Under the pieces are notes generated by a model. That model saw only the letters and a program-made list of their open reading frames with translations. It did no database searches and had not been told where the DNA came from. Positions 1 to 6,711 of a DNA stretch of 15,896 bases are shown here, piece by piece. A program made the position numbers and the translations under genes. Position 1 is the stretch's first letter. Each line of letters starts with the position of its first letter. Source of the DNA: Chloroflexota bacterium (GTDB taxonomy: Bacteria; Chloroflexota; Dehalococcoidia; Bin125); assembly GCA_026707335.1 (NCBI GenBank), contig JAPOXB010000028.1:1-15896 (forward strand), read 5' to 3'.

Positions 1-144
1 CTCGGGCACGAAGGCGCGCACGACGGGCTGCGTCTCCTCGACCCGCGCCAAGGCGGCCTCGACGTGGGCCTCGAGATCGATCCGGCCGGCGCGCAGGCCG
101 GCGACCGTGTCGGCCAGGCGCAGCGGACGCGCGAACGACGGCAT
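1..144 (-). CDS. Amidase-signature family protein, N-terminus only
   Basis: Partial gene: 48 codons are visible, reading leftwards from an ATG at 144 and running off the window. The residues (LADTVAGLRAG, then VEAALARVEETQPVVRAF) follow the N-terminal helical pattern of amidase-signature enzymes such as GatA, AtzE and allophanate hydrolase, in which a 'leu-rich helix, then alaLaRIee.dp.vrAF' stretch precedes the catalytic Lys-Ser-Ser core. The core lies outside the window, so substrate and subfamily cannot be told. The start is supported by a TAGTCT box exactly six bases before the ATG, which suggests a leaderless mRNA, and no ribosome binding site is present. Family call by pattern recognition only. 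Confidence 0.6.
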   Translation of the reverse strand, partial: MPSFARPLRLADTVAGLRAGRIDLEAHVEAALARVEETQPVVRAFVPE

Positions 145-150
145 GCGCGC

Positions 151-156
151 AGACTA
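151..156 (-). promoter_or_regulatory. Predicted -10 box of leaderless amidase gene
   Basis: Read on the minus strand, TAGTCT is followed by six bases and then the ATG at 144. Transcription would start at or next to the A of the ATG. The spacing is identical to that of the two boxes at 2099-2104 and 2138-2143. No convincing -35 was seen. Confidence 0.5.
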
Positions 157-202
157 CCCCCCGCGCACCGGCGGCGAGGGCCGCAACGCTGTCAAGCCTT
201 GT

Positions 203-232
203 TGCGCCTGGCGCGGTCGCTCCTGCTAGGCT
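203..232 (+). promoter_or_regulatory. Predicted extended -10 promoter of the Cys-rich peptide gene
   Basis: TTGCGC (203-208) and TAGGCT (227-232) are separated by 18 bases. TG at 224-225 makes an extended -10 (TGC-TAGGCT). The expected start near 239 gives a leader of about 20 bases that carries the ribosome binding site of the peptide gene. The rest of the 145-259 gap shows nothing else. Confidence 0.45.
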
Positions 233-259
233 GGCCGGCTCGTCCGAAAGGAGCACTCA

Positions 260-391
260 ATGAAGCGTTGCATCTCCTGCCTGAAGAACTGCCGCTGCAG
301 CCCCGCCACGGCGTGCGACTGCGCCGTGATCATGCTCGGTTGTTGCGCCCCCCTTGTGGTGGCGATCGTCGGGATTGAGCGCTTCCAGTGA
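260..391 (+). CDS. Cysteine-rich 43-residue membrane peptide, function unknown
   Basis: A short gene, easily missed. ATG at 260 follows a near-perfect Shine-Dalgarno AAAGGAG (247-253) at six bases, and an extended -10 box lies just upstream. Of the 42 sense codons after the ATG, 37 end in G or C, which matches real genes here. The product has eight cysteines at residues 4, 7, 11, 13, 19, 21, 28 and 29 (CxxC, CxC, CxC, CC). A basic, Cys-rich N-terminal half (1-21) is followed by one hydrophobic segment (about 22-39), then a short charged end. It could be a metal-binding or redox-active small membrane protein, or a secreted peptide. I recognise no family. It converges on the HAD gene at 426. 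Existence is well supported; function is open. Confidence 0.65.
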   Translation: MKRCISCLKNCRCSPATACDCAVIMLGCCAPLVVAIVGIERFQ

Positions 392-425
392 GGGGCGCGC
401 TTGCGCCGAAGCGCATCCGGGCGGG

Positions 426-1112
426 CTAGGCTCCCCGCGCCTCTGCGAGGAGGGCCGCGACGGCGTCCAGATCCCCGACGACGTGGGTGGCCCCGGCCTC
501 GCCGAGCGCGGCGGCGCTGTTGCGGCCCGCCAGTCCGATGACGGCCCGCAGTCCAGCCGCCCGCCCCGCGCCCATGTCGGCCGGCGAGTCGCCGACGAGG
601 GCGGCCTCATTCGGCGCGGCGCCGAGCGCCCCCAGGGCGTGCAGGACGGGCTCGGGCGCGGGCTTGCCCCGGCCCGTCGTGTCGTGCCCGACCACGACGC
701 CGAAGCGCCGCTCCCAGCCCAGCCTGCGCACCAGCGCCCGGCCGGCGTCCTCGTACTTGTTGGTCACGACCGCCATCGGCACGCCGCGCGCGTGCAGGCC
801 GTCGAGCAGCGCCTCCGCGCCCGGCAGCGGCGGCGTCCGCGGCATGAACCGATCGCGGTACCGCTCCAGGTAGTCGCCGGTGATCGTCTCCGCCCACTCG
901 GGCCCGATCGACAGCATCTGCTGCAGCATCACGACCATCGGCGGCCCGATGTGCGGCAGCACCTCCTCCGCCGTGAGGCGGTAGCCGTAGTGGGCGCAAC
1001 TTTCGACGACGGCCGCCGCGATCAACGGGTCGGAGTCGGCCAGGGTGCCGTCGAGGTCGAACAGCGCCGCGCGCAGGGCGGGGATCGGCGCCGGCGGGGG
1101 ATGCGTCGGCAC
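426..1112 (-). CDS. HAD-superfamily phosphatase, phosphoglycolate phosphatase-like
   Basis: 228 residues, the usual size for Gph/PpaX-type HAD hydrolases. All four motifs are intact: FDLDGTLAD (nucleophile D19, acid D21), VVTNK (T117, N118), the motif III lysine in GRGKPAPEP (K150), and GDSPADM (D175, D179). Residues 24-100 form the helical cap of class IA HADs. Such enzymes dephosphorylate small phosphometabolites (2-phosphoglycolate, pyrophosphate, sugar phosphates) in the cytoplasm; the exact substrate cannot be read from sequence. The start is GTG (1112), six bases after the stop of the 82-residue gene and without a clear ribosome binding site, so translation is probably coupled. It is the last gene of the 2092-426 unit. 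Confidence 0.85.
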   Translation of the reverse strand: MPTHPPPAPIPALRAALFDLDGTLADSDPLIAAAVVESCAHYGYRLTAEEVLPHIGPPMVVMLQQMLSIGPEWAETITGDYLERYRDRFMPRTPPLPGAEALLDGLHARGVPMAVVTNKYEDAGRALVRRLGWERRFGVVVGHDTTGRGKPAPEPVLHALGALGAAPNEAALVGDSPADMGAGRAAGLRAVIGLAGRNSAAALGEAGATHVVGDLDAVAALLAEARGA

Positions 1113-1118
1113 CGGCGC

Positions 1119-1367
1119 TCAGGCGGGCACGATCAGGCGCCAGTCATCCGAGCGCTCCGACTCCCGCACGGCGGTCAGCAGCCGATCGCCCAGCCGGATC
1201 TGCACCGCCAGGGGCGCGCCGGGCAGCACGCAGCGATCGGCGGTGGGCGTCTCGGCCTCGTAGACCGCGGCGGCGATCAGGCGCTCGATCTCGGCCGGGT
1301 CGTGGCGCAGGGCCGCGGCGGCATCGGCGAGGGGAAGGGCATCGGTCGAGGCGGGGTGGGTCGTCAT
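1119..1367 (-). CDS. 82-residue hypothetical protein with a helix-turn-helix-like N-terminus
   Basis: The start ATG at 1367 overlaps the stop of the upstream membrane-protein gene as ATGA (1364-1367), a standard sign of translational coupling, so I reject longer frames. Residues 11-36 (LPLADAAAALRHDP, then ERLIAAAV) resemble the 'la.aA..l..d...v.rlI..g' helix-turn-helix of excisionase/MerR-like small proteins. Residues 50-80 look like beta strands (LAVQIRLGDRLLTAV, DDWRLIV). I do not recognise a family, and the HTH reading is an inference from spacing of hydrophobic residues. Downstream, the HAD gene begins after six bases. Confidence 0.65.
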   Translation of the reverse strand: MTTHPASTDALPLADAAAALRHDPAEIERLIAAAVYEAETPTADRCVLPGAPLAVQIRLGDRLLTAVRESERSDDWRLIVPA

Positions 1368-2092
1368 GCGGGCAGTGTACCGTCCTCGTCGCCTTCGGGA
1401 TCCGCGGCGAGGTCGGCCGCGGCCCGGCGCTCCGCCTCCTGCCGGACCGCCCGCGCGATGAAGTAGTAGGACAGCGCGAACAGCCCGATCGTCAGCGGCC
1501 AGGTCGCGACGCGGCTCCACAGCAAGTAGGCCTCCGTGCTCAGCGCGTCGAGCAGGACGATGCGGATCACGGCCGTCGCGACGTTCTGCGCCGCCCAGGC
1601 CAGGCTGAGCGCCACGAACACCCGATGCCCCTCCGGCACCCAATCGCGGATGCCGGGGAAGATCTCCCGCACGAGGAGGCCCATCAGCGGGCGCCCCAGC
1701 AGGATGCTGATCAGGAAGGCGGCGGTCCAGAGGATGTCGCCGATCGCGTCGCTGGCGAAGAACGCCTTGTCGCTGTCGACGATGATCCCCACCACGCCCG
1801 CCCCGCCGACGATCACGATCCCGCCCACCGCCAGATAGCCGATCAGGCCGCTGCGGCGGGTGCGCCAGAAGACGATGACCGCGGCGGCCACGCCGGCCGC
1901 GATGGCCCAGCGGGTGTCGGCCAGCCGGTCGACGAGCAGGAAGGCGGCGATCGGCGCCAGCGTGAGCCAGAAGCGGTTGTTGATCGAACTCGTGGCGAGG
2001 ATGTCGCGCGGGGGACGAGCGGCCCGTCGCCGGCGGCGGCGGGCGGCCGCCTCGTCACGAGACGCGGGCGCGGGATCGGGCTCGGGCGGCAT
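1364..2092 (-). CDS. Polytopic membrane protein, VC0807/DUF3159-like
   Basis: 242 residues. An Arg-rich cytoplasmic N-terminus (residues 18-30) is followed by about six hydrophobic segments (roughly 42-57, 62-77, 83-105, 117-134, 158-180, 190-214) and an acidic C-terminal tail. The segment ILLGRPLMGLLVREIFPG (130-147) resembles the conserved 'GRPl' loop of VC0807/DUF3159 and intracellular-septation-protein-A-like membrane families, whose biochemical role is not established. ATG at 2092 lies exactly six bases after a TAGGCT box, and no ribosome binding site is present, so a leaderless start is likely. First gene of a three-gene unit (ATGA overlap with the next). Family assignment is moderate; a membrane protein is certain. 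Confidence 0.75.
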   Translation of the reverse strand: MPPEPDPAPASRDEAAARRRRRRAARPPRDILATSSINNRFWLTLAPIAAFLLVDRLADTRWAIAAGVAAAVIVFWRTRRSGLIGYLAVGGIVIVGGAGVVGIIVDSDKAFFASDAIGDILWTAAFLISILLGRPLMGLLVREIFPGIRDWVPEGHRVFVALSLAWAAQNVATAVIRIVLLDALSTEAYLLWSRVATWPLTIGLFALSYYFIARAVRQEAERRAAADLAADPEGDEDGTLPA

Positions 2093-2098
2093 GGCGAC

Positions 2099-2104
2099 AG
2101 CCTA
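2099..2104 (-). promoter_or_regulatory. Predicted -10 box, leaderless start of the membrane-protein operon
   Basis: On the minus strand TAGGCT is followed by six bases and the ATG at 2092. It faces away from the divergent box at 2138-2143 within a 57-base intergenic region, which leaves no room for a conventional 5' leader on either side. Confidence 0.5.
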
Positions 2105-2137
2105 CGCGGCCCGCGCGCCCCGACGCGCGGCGCCAGC

Positions 2138-2143
2138 TAGCAT
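2138..2143 (+). promoter_or_regulatory. Predicted -10 box, leaderless start of the 165-residue gene
   Basis: TAGCAT, then six bases, then ATG at 2150. No Shine-Dalgarno sequence precedes the start. Same geometry as at 151-156 and 2099-2104. Confidence 0.5.
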
Positions 2144-2149
2144 CGGCGC

Positions 2150-2647
2150 ATGGCAATCACGCTCGGCCCGGCCGCCGCGACGGCGGCCCTGCTCGGCCTC
2201 TTCGTGACCGGCGCGATCGCGTACAGCGGCGACGGCGGCGAGCCCCGCCTCATCGCCTGGCTGCCATTCGTGGGGGCGCTGGCGCTGGTCGCGCGCGATT
2301 CGTTCTTCCAGGGCAGCTTCCGCAACCGGCCAAGCGGGCGCGTCCCCGGCGTGCGACTGCGCGACGGCGCGATCCACCTGCAGCTGCGCGACTTCGAGCC
2401 CATCGCCACGACGCTCGCGATCCTGACCGGTCTGCTGGCCGCCGACGCGATCGGCTTTCACGACGCCAACGACGGCGGCAGCGGCTGGGCCTGGTCGGCG
2501 TTCGCGCTGGCGCTGGCGCTCAGCATCGGCTGGCGGCTGGGCCCCCGCCCGCGCCGCCGCGACCGGGACGCCACGGCCGATCACGAACGGGTGGCCGAGT
2601 TCTGGGCCGAGCGGATGCGCGACTTCGCCGCGCGCCAGCGGCGCTAG
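2150..2647 (+). CDS. Small integral membrane protein, unknown function
   Basis: 165 residues with four likely membrane helices (about 8-25, 34-48, 84-101, 113-129). A basic patch follows the last helix (GPRPRRRDRD, residues 131-140), and the soluble, charged C-terminus is amphipathic (EFWAERMRDFAARQRR). By the positive-inside rule the C-terminus should be cytoplasmic. I recognise no family. The gene is divergent from the membrane-protein operon and convergent with the hydrolase at 2644. Its TAG stop and the opposite gene's TAG stop share the palindrome CTAG (2644-2647). The start is chosen on the six-base spacing from a TAGCAT box. Confidence 0.7.
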   Translation: MAITLGPAAATAALLGLFVTGAIAYSGDGGEPRLIAWLPFVGALALVARDSFFQGSFRNRPSGRVPGVRLRDGAIHLQLRDFEPIATTLAILTGLLAADAIGFHDANDGGSGWAWSAFALALALSIGWRLGPRPRRRDRDATADHERVAEFWAERMRDFAARQRR

Positions 2648-4326
2648 GCGATCAGCCGTCGCCGCGGCAGCGACCAGGCGGCGGGCGCCAGCGGGTCGTC
2701 GGCGTCGAAGGGCGAGGTGAAGCGGACGCCGGCCCCGCTCAAGTCGTCGCCGGTGAGATCCTCGCCCTCGGGCCGGACCCCCTCCGTCACCCAGCGCGTG
2801 AGGTCGAGGAGGGCGCGCAGGACCTCGTCCTGCTCGGTGAAGTTGCAGTGTCCGGCGCGACGCACGGCGCGCTGCACCAGGAAGTCGCCGGAGCCGGCCG
2901 CCTGCACCTTGCGCGCGTAGGAGCGGTCGAGCGAGATCGGCGTCCAGAGGTCGCCGCTCGTCTTGACGGTGAGCAGCGGCGCGCCGAGGACGCCGCTGGC
3001 GACGCCCAGCGCCGGGTCGTCGCGCAGGCCGGGCGGCGGCTGGAAGCGGATCACTTCCTCGTTCAGCCGGTCGACGTCGACGCCGGCCTCGGGGTGCGCG
3101 CCGTAGACGACGTCGCGCGTGTCGAAGGCCAGGAGCGAGCCGTCGTGCGGCAGGACCGCCCCGGCGGGGAGCGGCGCCTGGGCCACGAGTTCCGGCACGT
3201 AGAGCGTGCCCAGCGCGAAGTTGGTCTGCCACTGCCGCGCGAGCCCCTCGCGGAAGCCCCAGCGCGGGCCGCCGCTCAACTCCTCGATCACGGCCGCGAA
3301 CTGCTCGCCCCGGGGGGTCAGATGGAGGCCGCCATCGTCGACGGAGCCGAGCGCCGTCGCCCAGTCGATCAGGCCGGCCGCGTCGGTCGCCGAGGGATCC
3401 TCGCCGATCAGCCAGTGGGCGACCGAGTGCCAACCGGCGAGGTAGTCCACGACCTCCACGTTCGAGAGCGCCCCGCAGAGCGCCAGCGCGCCGTCGATCT
3501 CCTCGGGGAACTCCTGCGCCATCAGTTGCGCCGTGCCGCCGCCCATCGAGGCGCCCACGCAGTAGGTCCACTGCGCCGGGCCGACCTCCGCCTCCGCGAT
3601 CTCCTTCACCGTGAGCAGGTCGTCGACGCCGCGCGCCGGGGCGTAGCCGGTGGCGGCGTAGGTGCTCGCCGCCCAGGCCACGCCGAAGGAGGTCAGCAGT
3701 TCGCGCCCGGGCGCGAAGCCGCCGAAATCGATGTGGGTCGTGAAGCCGGTGCCGGCGTCGTTGAGGCCGCCGACACCGCGCGCGAAGAGCAGCAGCGTGC
3801 CGTTCCACTCGTTGGGAACCTCGATGCGGTAGGCGGCGCCGTCGGCGTAGCCGAAGAACGCGCGCGTGTTGGGCAGCGGCTCGAAGGCGGGATCCTCCAG
3901 CGTGCAGTCGGCGCAGACGCGGTCGGGCATCAGCATGCGCCGGGCGGGGTCGGGGATGATCGGGGCGGGCGGCTCCTCGGCTTGCACGACGGCCGCTTCC
4001 TCGGCCGGTTCGTCCGACTGCTCCGTGGCTGTCTCAGGCCCGTCGTCGGGCTCGGCCTGCTCCGCGGACGCCTGGGACTGATCGGCCGCCTCCGCTTCGG
4101 CCGGGGCGTCGCTCCGCTCCGCCTGCTCGGCCGGCGCCGGGGCCGCGGCGGCCGTCGCGGCGGTCTGCTCCTCCGGCGCCTCCTCGACGGCCGGCGGGGC
4201 GGGCAGGTCCGAGTCGTCGCCGCAGCCGACGAGCGCCAGCCCCGTCGCGCCGATGGCCAGGACGCCCCCGCGCCGCAGCAGCGCGCGACGGCTGAGGCGG
4301 GCGGGCGGGCGAGAGGCTGCGTCCAT
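2644..4326 (-). CDS. Tat-exported alpha/beta-hydrolase lipoprotein
   Basis: 560 residues. The N-terminus has a twin-arginine signal (SRRALL, R13-R14), a hydrophobic stretch (21-33) and a lipobox ending LVGC (C35), so the protein should be folded in the cytoplasm, exported by Tat and lipid-anchored outside. Residues 40-125 are a low-complexity Ala/Glu/Gln/Pro linker. The rest is an alpha/beta-hydrolase: nucleophile elbow GASMGG (S260), probable acid in TSGDLWTP (D459) and histidine in RAGHCNF (H493), with a long lid or cap insertion between S260 and D459. It likely acts as an esterase, lipase or peptidase outside the cell; the substrate is unknown. ATG at 4326 follows GAGGA at seven bases, which supports this start. 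It is transcribed away from sucC. Confidence 0.8.
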   Translation of the reverse strand: MDAASRPPARLSRRALLRRGGVLAIGATGLALVGCGDDSDLPAPPAVEEAPEEQTAATAAAAPAPAEQAERSDAPAEAEAADQSQASAEQAEPDDGPETATEQSDEPAEEAAVVQAEEPPAPIIPDPARRMLMPDRVCADCTLEDPAFEPLPNTRAFFGYADGAAYRIEVPNEWNGTLLLFARGVGGLNDAGTGFTTHIDFGGFAPGRELLTSFGVAWAASTYAATGYAPARGVDDLLTVKEIAEAEVGPAQWTYCVGASMGGGTAQLMAQEFPEEIDGALALCGALSNVEVVDYLAGWHSVAHWLIGEDPSATDAAGLIDWATALGSVDDGGLHLTPRGEQFAAVIEELSGGPRWGFREGLARQWQTNFALGTLYVPELVAQAPLPAGAVLPHDGSLLAFDTRDVVYGAHPEAGVDVDRLNEEVIRFQPPPGLRDDPALGVASGVLGAPLLTVKTSGDLWTPISLDRSYARKVQAAGSGDFLVQRAVRRAGHCNFTEQDEVLRALLDLTRWVTEGVRPEGEDLTGDDLSGAGVRFTSPFDADDPLAPAAWSLPRRRLIA

Positions 4327-4431
4327 GGCGAGTCCTCGCGCGGAGCGGGCCCGGAACGGGAGGCGAAGCGGCCCGGCGGCCGTCGCAGTATTCCAGCCGC
4401 CCGGCGGCGCGGCCAGCGGATCCCGCGCCGG

Positions 4432-4460
4432 TTGTGACTACCCCGAGCCGCGGGTATCGT
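4432..4460 (+). promoter_or_regulatory. Predicted sigma-70-type promoter of sucCD
   Basis: TTGTGA (4432-4437), 17 bases, TATCGT (4455-4460). The predicted start near 4467 gives a leader of about 58 bases to the sucC ATG. It lies in the 198-base divergent gap between the hydrolase gene (4326) and sucC (4525). I saw no clear operator or promoter for the opposite gene in that gap; AATACT on the minus strand (4392-4387) is a weak candidate. Confidence 0.5.
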
Positions 4461-4524
4461 CCGGGAGGCTCGCCGCGCCTGCCCGCGACGCGAAGCGCAG
4501 GCCCGGCCGAGGGGTCGCCCGGTC

Positions 4525-5778
4525 ATGAAGATCCACGAGTATCAGGCCAAGCGCATCCTCGCGGCGCACGGCGTGCCGGTGCCGAAGGGCGTCGCCGTGA
4601 CGACGGCGGCGGAGGCGGGCAAGGCCGCCGCCGAACTGGGCGGCAAGGTCGTCGTGAAGGCCCAGATCCACGCCGGCGGACGCGGCAAGGGCCGCCTCGT
4701 CGCGACGCAGGCGCGCACGGCCGCCATGTACCGGCGGCTGGAGGCCGACCCCGCCGCGACCGAGGGCGCCGTCGTGGGCCGCCGCGTCGGCGGCGTGCGG
4801 CTGGCGCCCAGCGCCGCCCGCGCCCAGGCCGAGGCGGCCAAGATCCTGGGCAAGTTCCTGGTCACGCATCAGACCGGGCCCGAGGGCAAGCAAGTGCAGC
4901 GGCTGCTGATCGAGGAGCAGTCGGCCATCGCGGACGAGTACTACGCCGCCGTGCTGATCGACAGCGCACTGGGCACGCCGGTGATGATCGTCTCGACCGA
5001 GGGCGGCCAGGCCATCGAGGAGGTCGCCGAGCGCACCCCCGAGGCGATCGTGCGCGTCCCCATCGACCCCGAGGCCGGCTTCCCGGCCTACCGCGGCCGC
5101 CAACTCGCGAAGCAGTTGGGCATGCCCAAGCCGGTCGTCATGCGGGCCGGCGCGCTCTTCGCCGGGCTGTACCGCGCGTTCCTCGCCGCCGACGCCTCGC
5201 TGGCCGAGATCAACCCCTTCGTGGTCACCGACGACCACCGCGTCCTGGCCGTCGACGCCAAGGTCAGCATCGACGACAACGCCGCCTTCCGGCAGCCCGT
5301 CGCGAGCCTGCGCGACAAGTCGGAGGAGAACGCAATGGAGATCATGGCCGAGGAGGCCGGCATCGGCTCCTACGTCAAGCTCGACGGCAACATCGGCTGC
5401 ATGGTCAACGGGGCCGGCCTGGCCATGGCGACGATGGACACGATCATGCTGGCCGGCGGCGAACCGGCCAACTTCCTCGACATCGGCACGGTGAACCGCG
5501 TCCAGCTGGTCGAGGACGCGCTGCACATCATCAACCTCGACCCCAGCGTGCGGGCGATCCTGATCAACATCTTCGGCGGCATGGCCCGCGTCGACGTCGT
5601 CGCCGAGGGGCTGGTCTCGGCGGTGAACAAGCACGGCATCGCGCACCCCATCGTGGCGCGGCTGAACGGCTCCAACGTCGAGGAGGGGCGGCGCATCATC
5701 GAGGCCTCGGGCCTGGAGTTCCTGCTGGCCGACGACCTGGGCACGGCCGCCCGCATGGCGGTCGAGGCCGCCGGCTAG
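4525..5778 (+). CDS. sucC: Succinyl-CoA ligase (ADP/GDP-forming) beta subunit
   Basis: 417 residues; the E. coli protein has 388. The beta subunit binds the nucleotide and, with SucD, interconverts succinyl-CoA and succinate with substrate-level phosphorylation in the TCA cycle. Visible: N-terminus MKIHEYQAKRIL, ATP-grasp glycine loop HAGGRGKG (49-56), LVTHQTGPEGK (112-122), SLAEINPF (225-232), KLDGNIGCMVNGAGLAM (285-301) and INIFGG (347-352). Two oddities: an insertion of roughly 25-30 residues (about 57-85) straight after GRGKG, and GTVN (321-324) where E. coli has GGGA after NFLDV. GAGGGG (4509-4514) lies ten bases before the ATG. sucD follows after 30 bases. The family is certain; a related acyl-CoA substrate such as malate cannot be excluded. 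Confidence 0.93.
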   Translation: MKIHEYQAKRILAAHGVPVPKGVAVTTAAEAGKAAAELGGKVVVKAQIHAGGRGKGRLVATQARTAAMYRRLEADPAATEGAVVGRRVGGVRLAPSAARAQAEAAKILGKFLVTHQTGPEGKQVQRLLIEEQSAIADEYYAAVLIDSALGTPVMIVSTEGGQAIEEVAERTPEAIVRVPIDPEAGFPAYRGRQLAKQLGMPKPVVMRAGALFAGLYRAFLAADASLAEINPFVVTDDHRVLAVDAKVSIDDNAAFRQPVASLRDKSEENAMEIMAEEAGIGSYVKLDGNIGCMVNGAGLAMATMDTIMLAGGEPANFLDIGTVNRVQLVEDALHIINLDPSVRAILINIFGGMARVDVVAEGLVSAVNKHGIAHPIVARLNGSNVEEGRRIIEASGLEFLLADDLGTAARMAVEAAG

Positions 5779-5808
5779 CGCGGGGCCGGAGATGAGTGAG
5801 GGATCGCA

Positions 5809-6702
5809 ATGAGCGTGCTCGTCGGCCGGTCCACGCGGCTGATGGTGCAGGGCCTGGGCACCGAGGGGCAGAATCAGATCCGGCGCTCGCTGGCCTACGG
5901 CACGACCGTCGTGGCGGGCGTGCACCCGTCGTTCCGCGGCGGCGCCGACTTCGAGGGCTTCCCGGTCTTCGACACCGCCGAGGAGGCGGTCGCCGCGGCC
6001 CAGCCCAACGTCAGCATCATCTTCGTGCCGGCCCCCGGCGCGGCCGACGCGATCCTGGAGAACGTCGCCGTCGGCGTGCGGCTGATCGTCTGCATCACCG
6101 AGGGCGTGCCGGTGCACGACATGGTGCGCGTGCGCGCCGCCCTGGCGCACAGCAAGAGCCGCCTGATCGGCCCCAACTGCCCGGGCCTCATCACGCCCTC
6201 CGCCAAATGCCGCGTGGGCATCATGCCGACGGCCGTCTTCCAGCCCGGCCGCGTGGGCGTCGTCTCGCGCTCCGGCACGCTCGTCTACGAGGCCGTCGAC
6301 CAGCTGACCCGGCTCGGCATCGGCCAGTCGAGCTGCGTCGGCGTGGGCGGCGACCCGATCATCGGCACCTCCCAGGCCGAGGCGCTGGAGATGTTCAACC
6401 GCGACCGCGCCACCGACGCGGTGGTGCTGATCGGCGAGGTCGGCGGCACCGCCGAGCAGGCCTCGGCGGCCTACATCGAACAGCACATGACCAAGCCGGT
6501 GGTCGCCTTCGTGGCGGGCGCGACGGCGCCGCCCGGACGCCGCATGGGCCACGCCGGCGCGATCATCGAGGGGCGCAGCGGCACGGCCGCCGCCAAGCTC
6601 GAGGCGCTCTCGGGCGCGGGCGCGACCATCAGCCGCAGCCCCGCCGACATCGGCCTGACGATGCAGCGCGTGCTGCGCGAGCAGGGCCTGCTCAAGACCT
6701 AG
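5809..6702 (+). CDS. sucD: Succinyl-CoA ligase alpha subunit
   Basis: 297 residues, near the usual 290. The alpha subunit binds CoA and carries the phosphohistidine intermediate. Visible: IGPNCPG (120-126), VSRSGTLVYEAV (152-163), GVGGDPIIGTS (178-188), IGEVGGTAEQ (208-217) and the phosphorylated histidine in GRRMGHAGAII (H248). The first CoA-binding glycine loop is unusual: QGLGTEGQNQ in place of the E. coli QGFTGSQGTFH, apparently one residue shorter. GVHPSFRGG replaces GVTPGKGG. The catalytic core is otherwise intact, so I expect an active enzyme. ATG at 5809 has GAGGGA (5798-5803) five bases upstream. Cotranscribed with sucC. The stop lies nine bases from the convergent hydrolase stop, leaving no room for a terminator between them. 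Confidence 0.93.
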   Translation: MSVLVGRSTRLMVQGLGTEGQNQIRRSLAYGTTVVAGVHPSFRGGADFEGFPVFDTAEEAVAAAQPNVSIIFVPAPGAADAILENVAVGVRLIVCITEGVPVHDMVRVRAALAHSKSRLIGPNCPGLITPSAKCRVGIMPTAVFQPGRVGVVSRSGTLVYEAVDQLTRLGIGQSSCVGVGGDPIIGTSQAEALEMFNRDRATDAVVLIGEVGGTAEQASAAYIEQHMTKPVVAFVAGATAPPGRRMGHAGAIIEGRSGTAAAKLEALSGAGATISRSPADIGLTMQRVLREQGLLKT

Positions 6703-6711
6703 CGCCGCCCG

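Noticed and set aside
64..378. Arg/Leu-rich open frame overlapping the amidase start and the Cys-rich peptide
   Set aside because: No ribosome binding site, unlikely composition, and it conflicts with two better supported genes in other frames.
2848..4437. Long open frame antisense to the Tat hydrolase gene
   Set aside because: Arg/Gly/Ala-rich translation with no domain; a by-product of very high GC. The opposite strand has a signal peptide, lipobox and catalytic motifs.
4438..6552. 704-codon open frame antisense to sucC and sucD
   Set aside because: His/Arg/Gly/Asp-rich nonsense composition typical of the antisense of GC-rich genes; sucCD on the plus strand are unmistakable.
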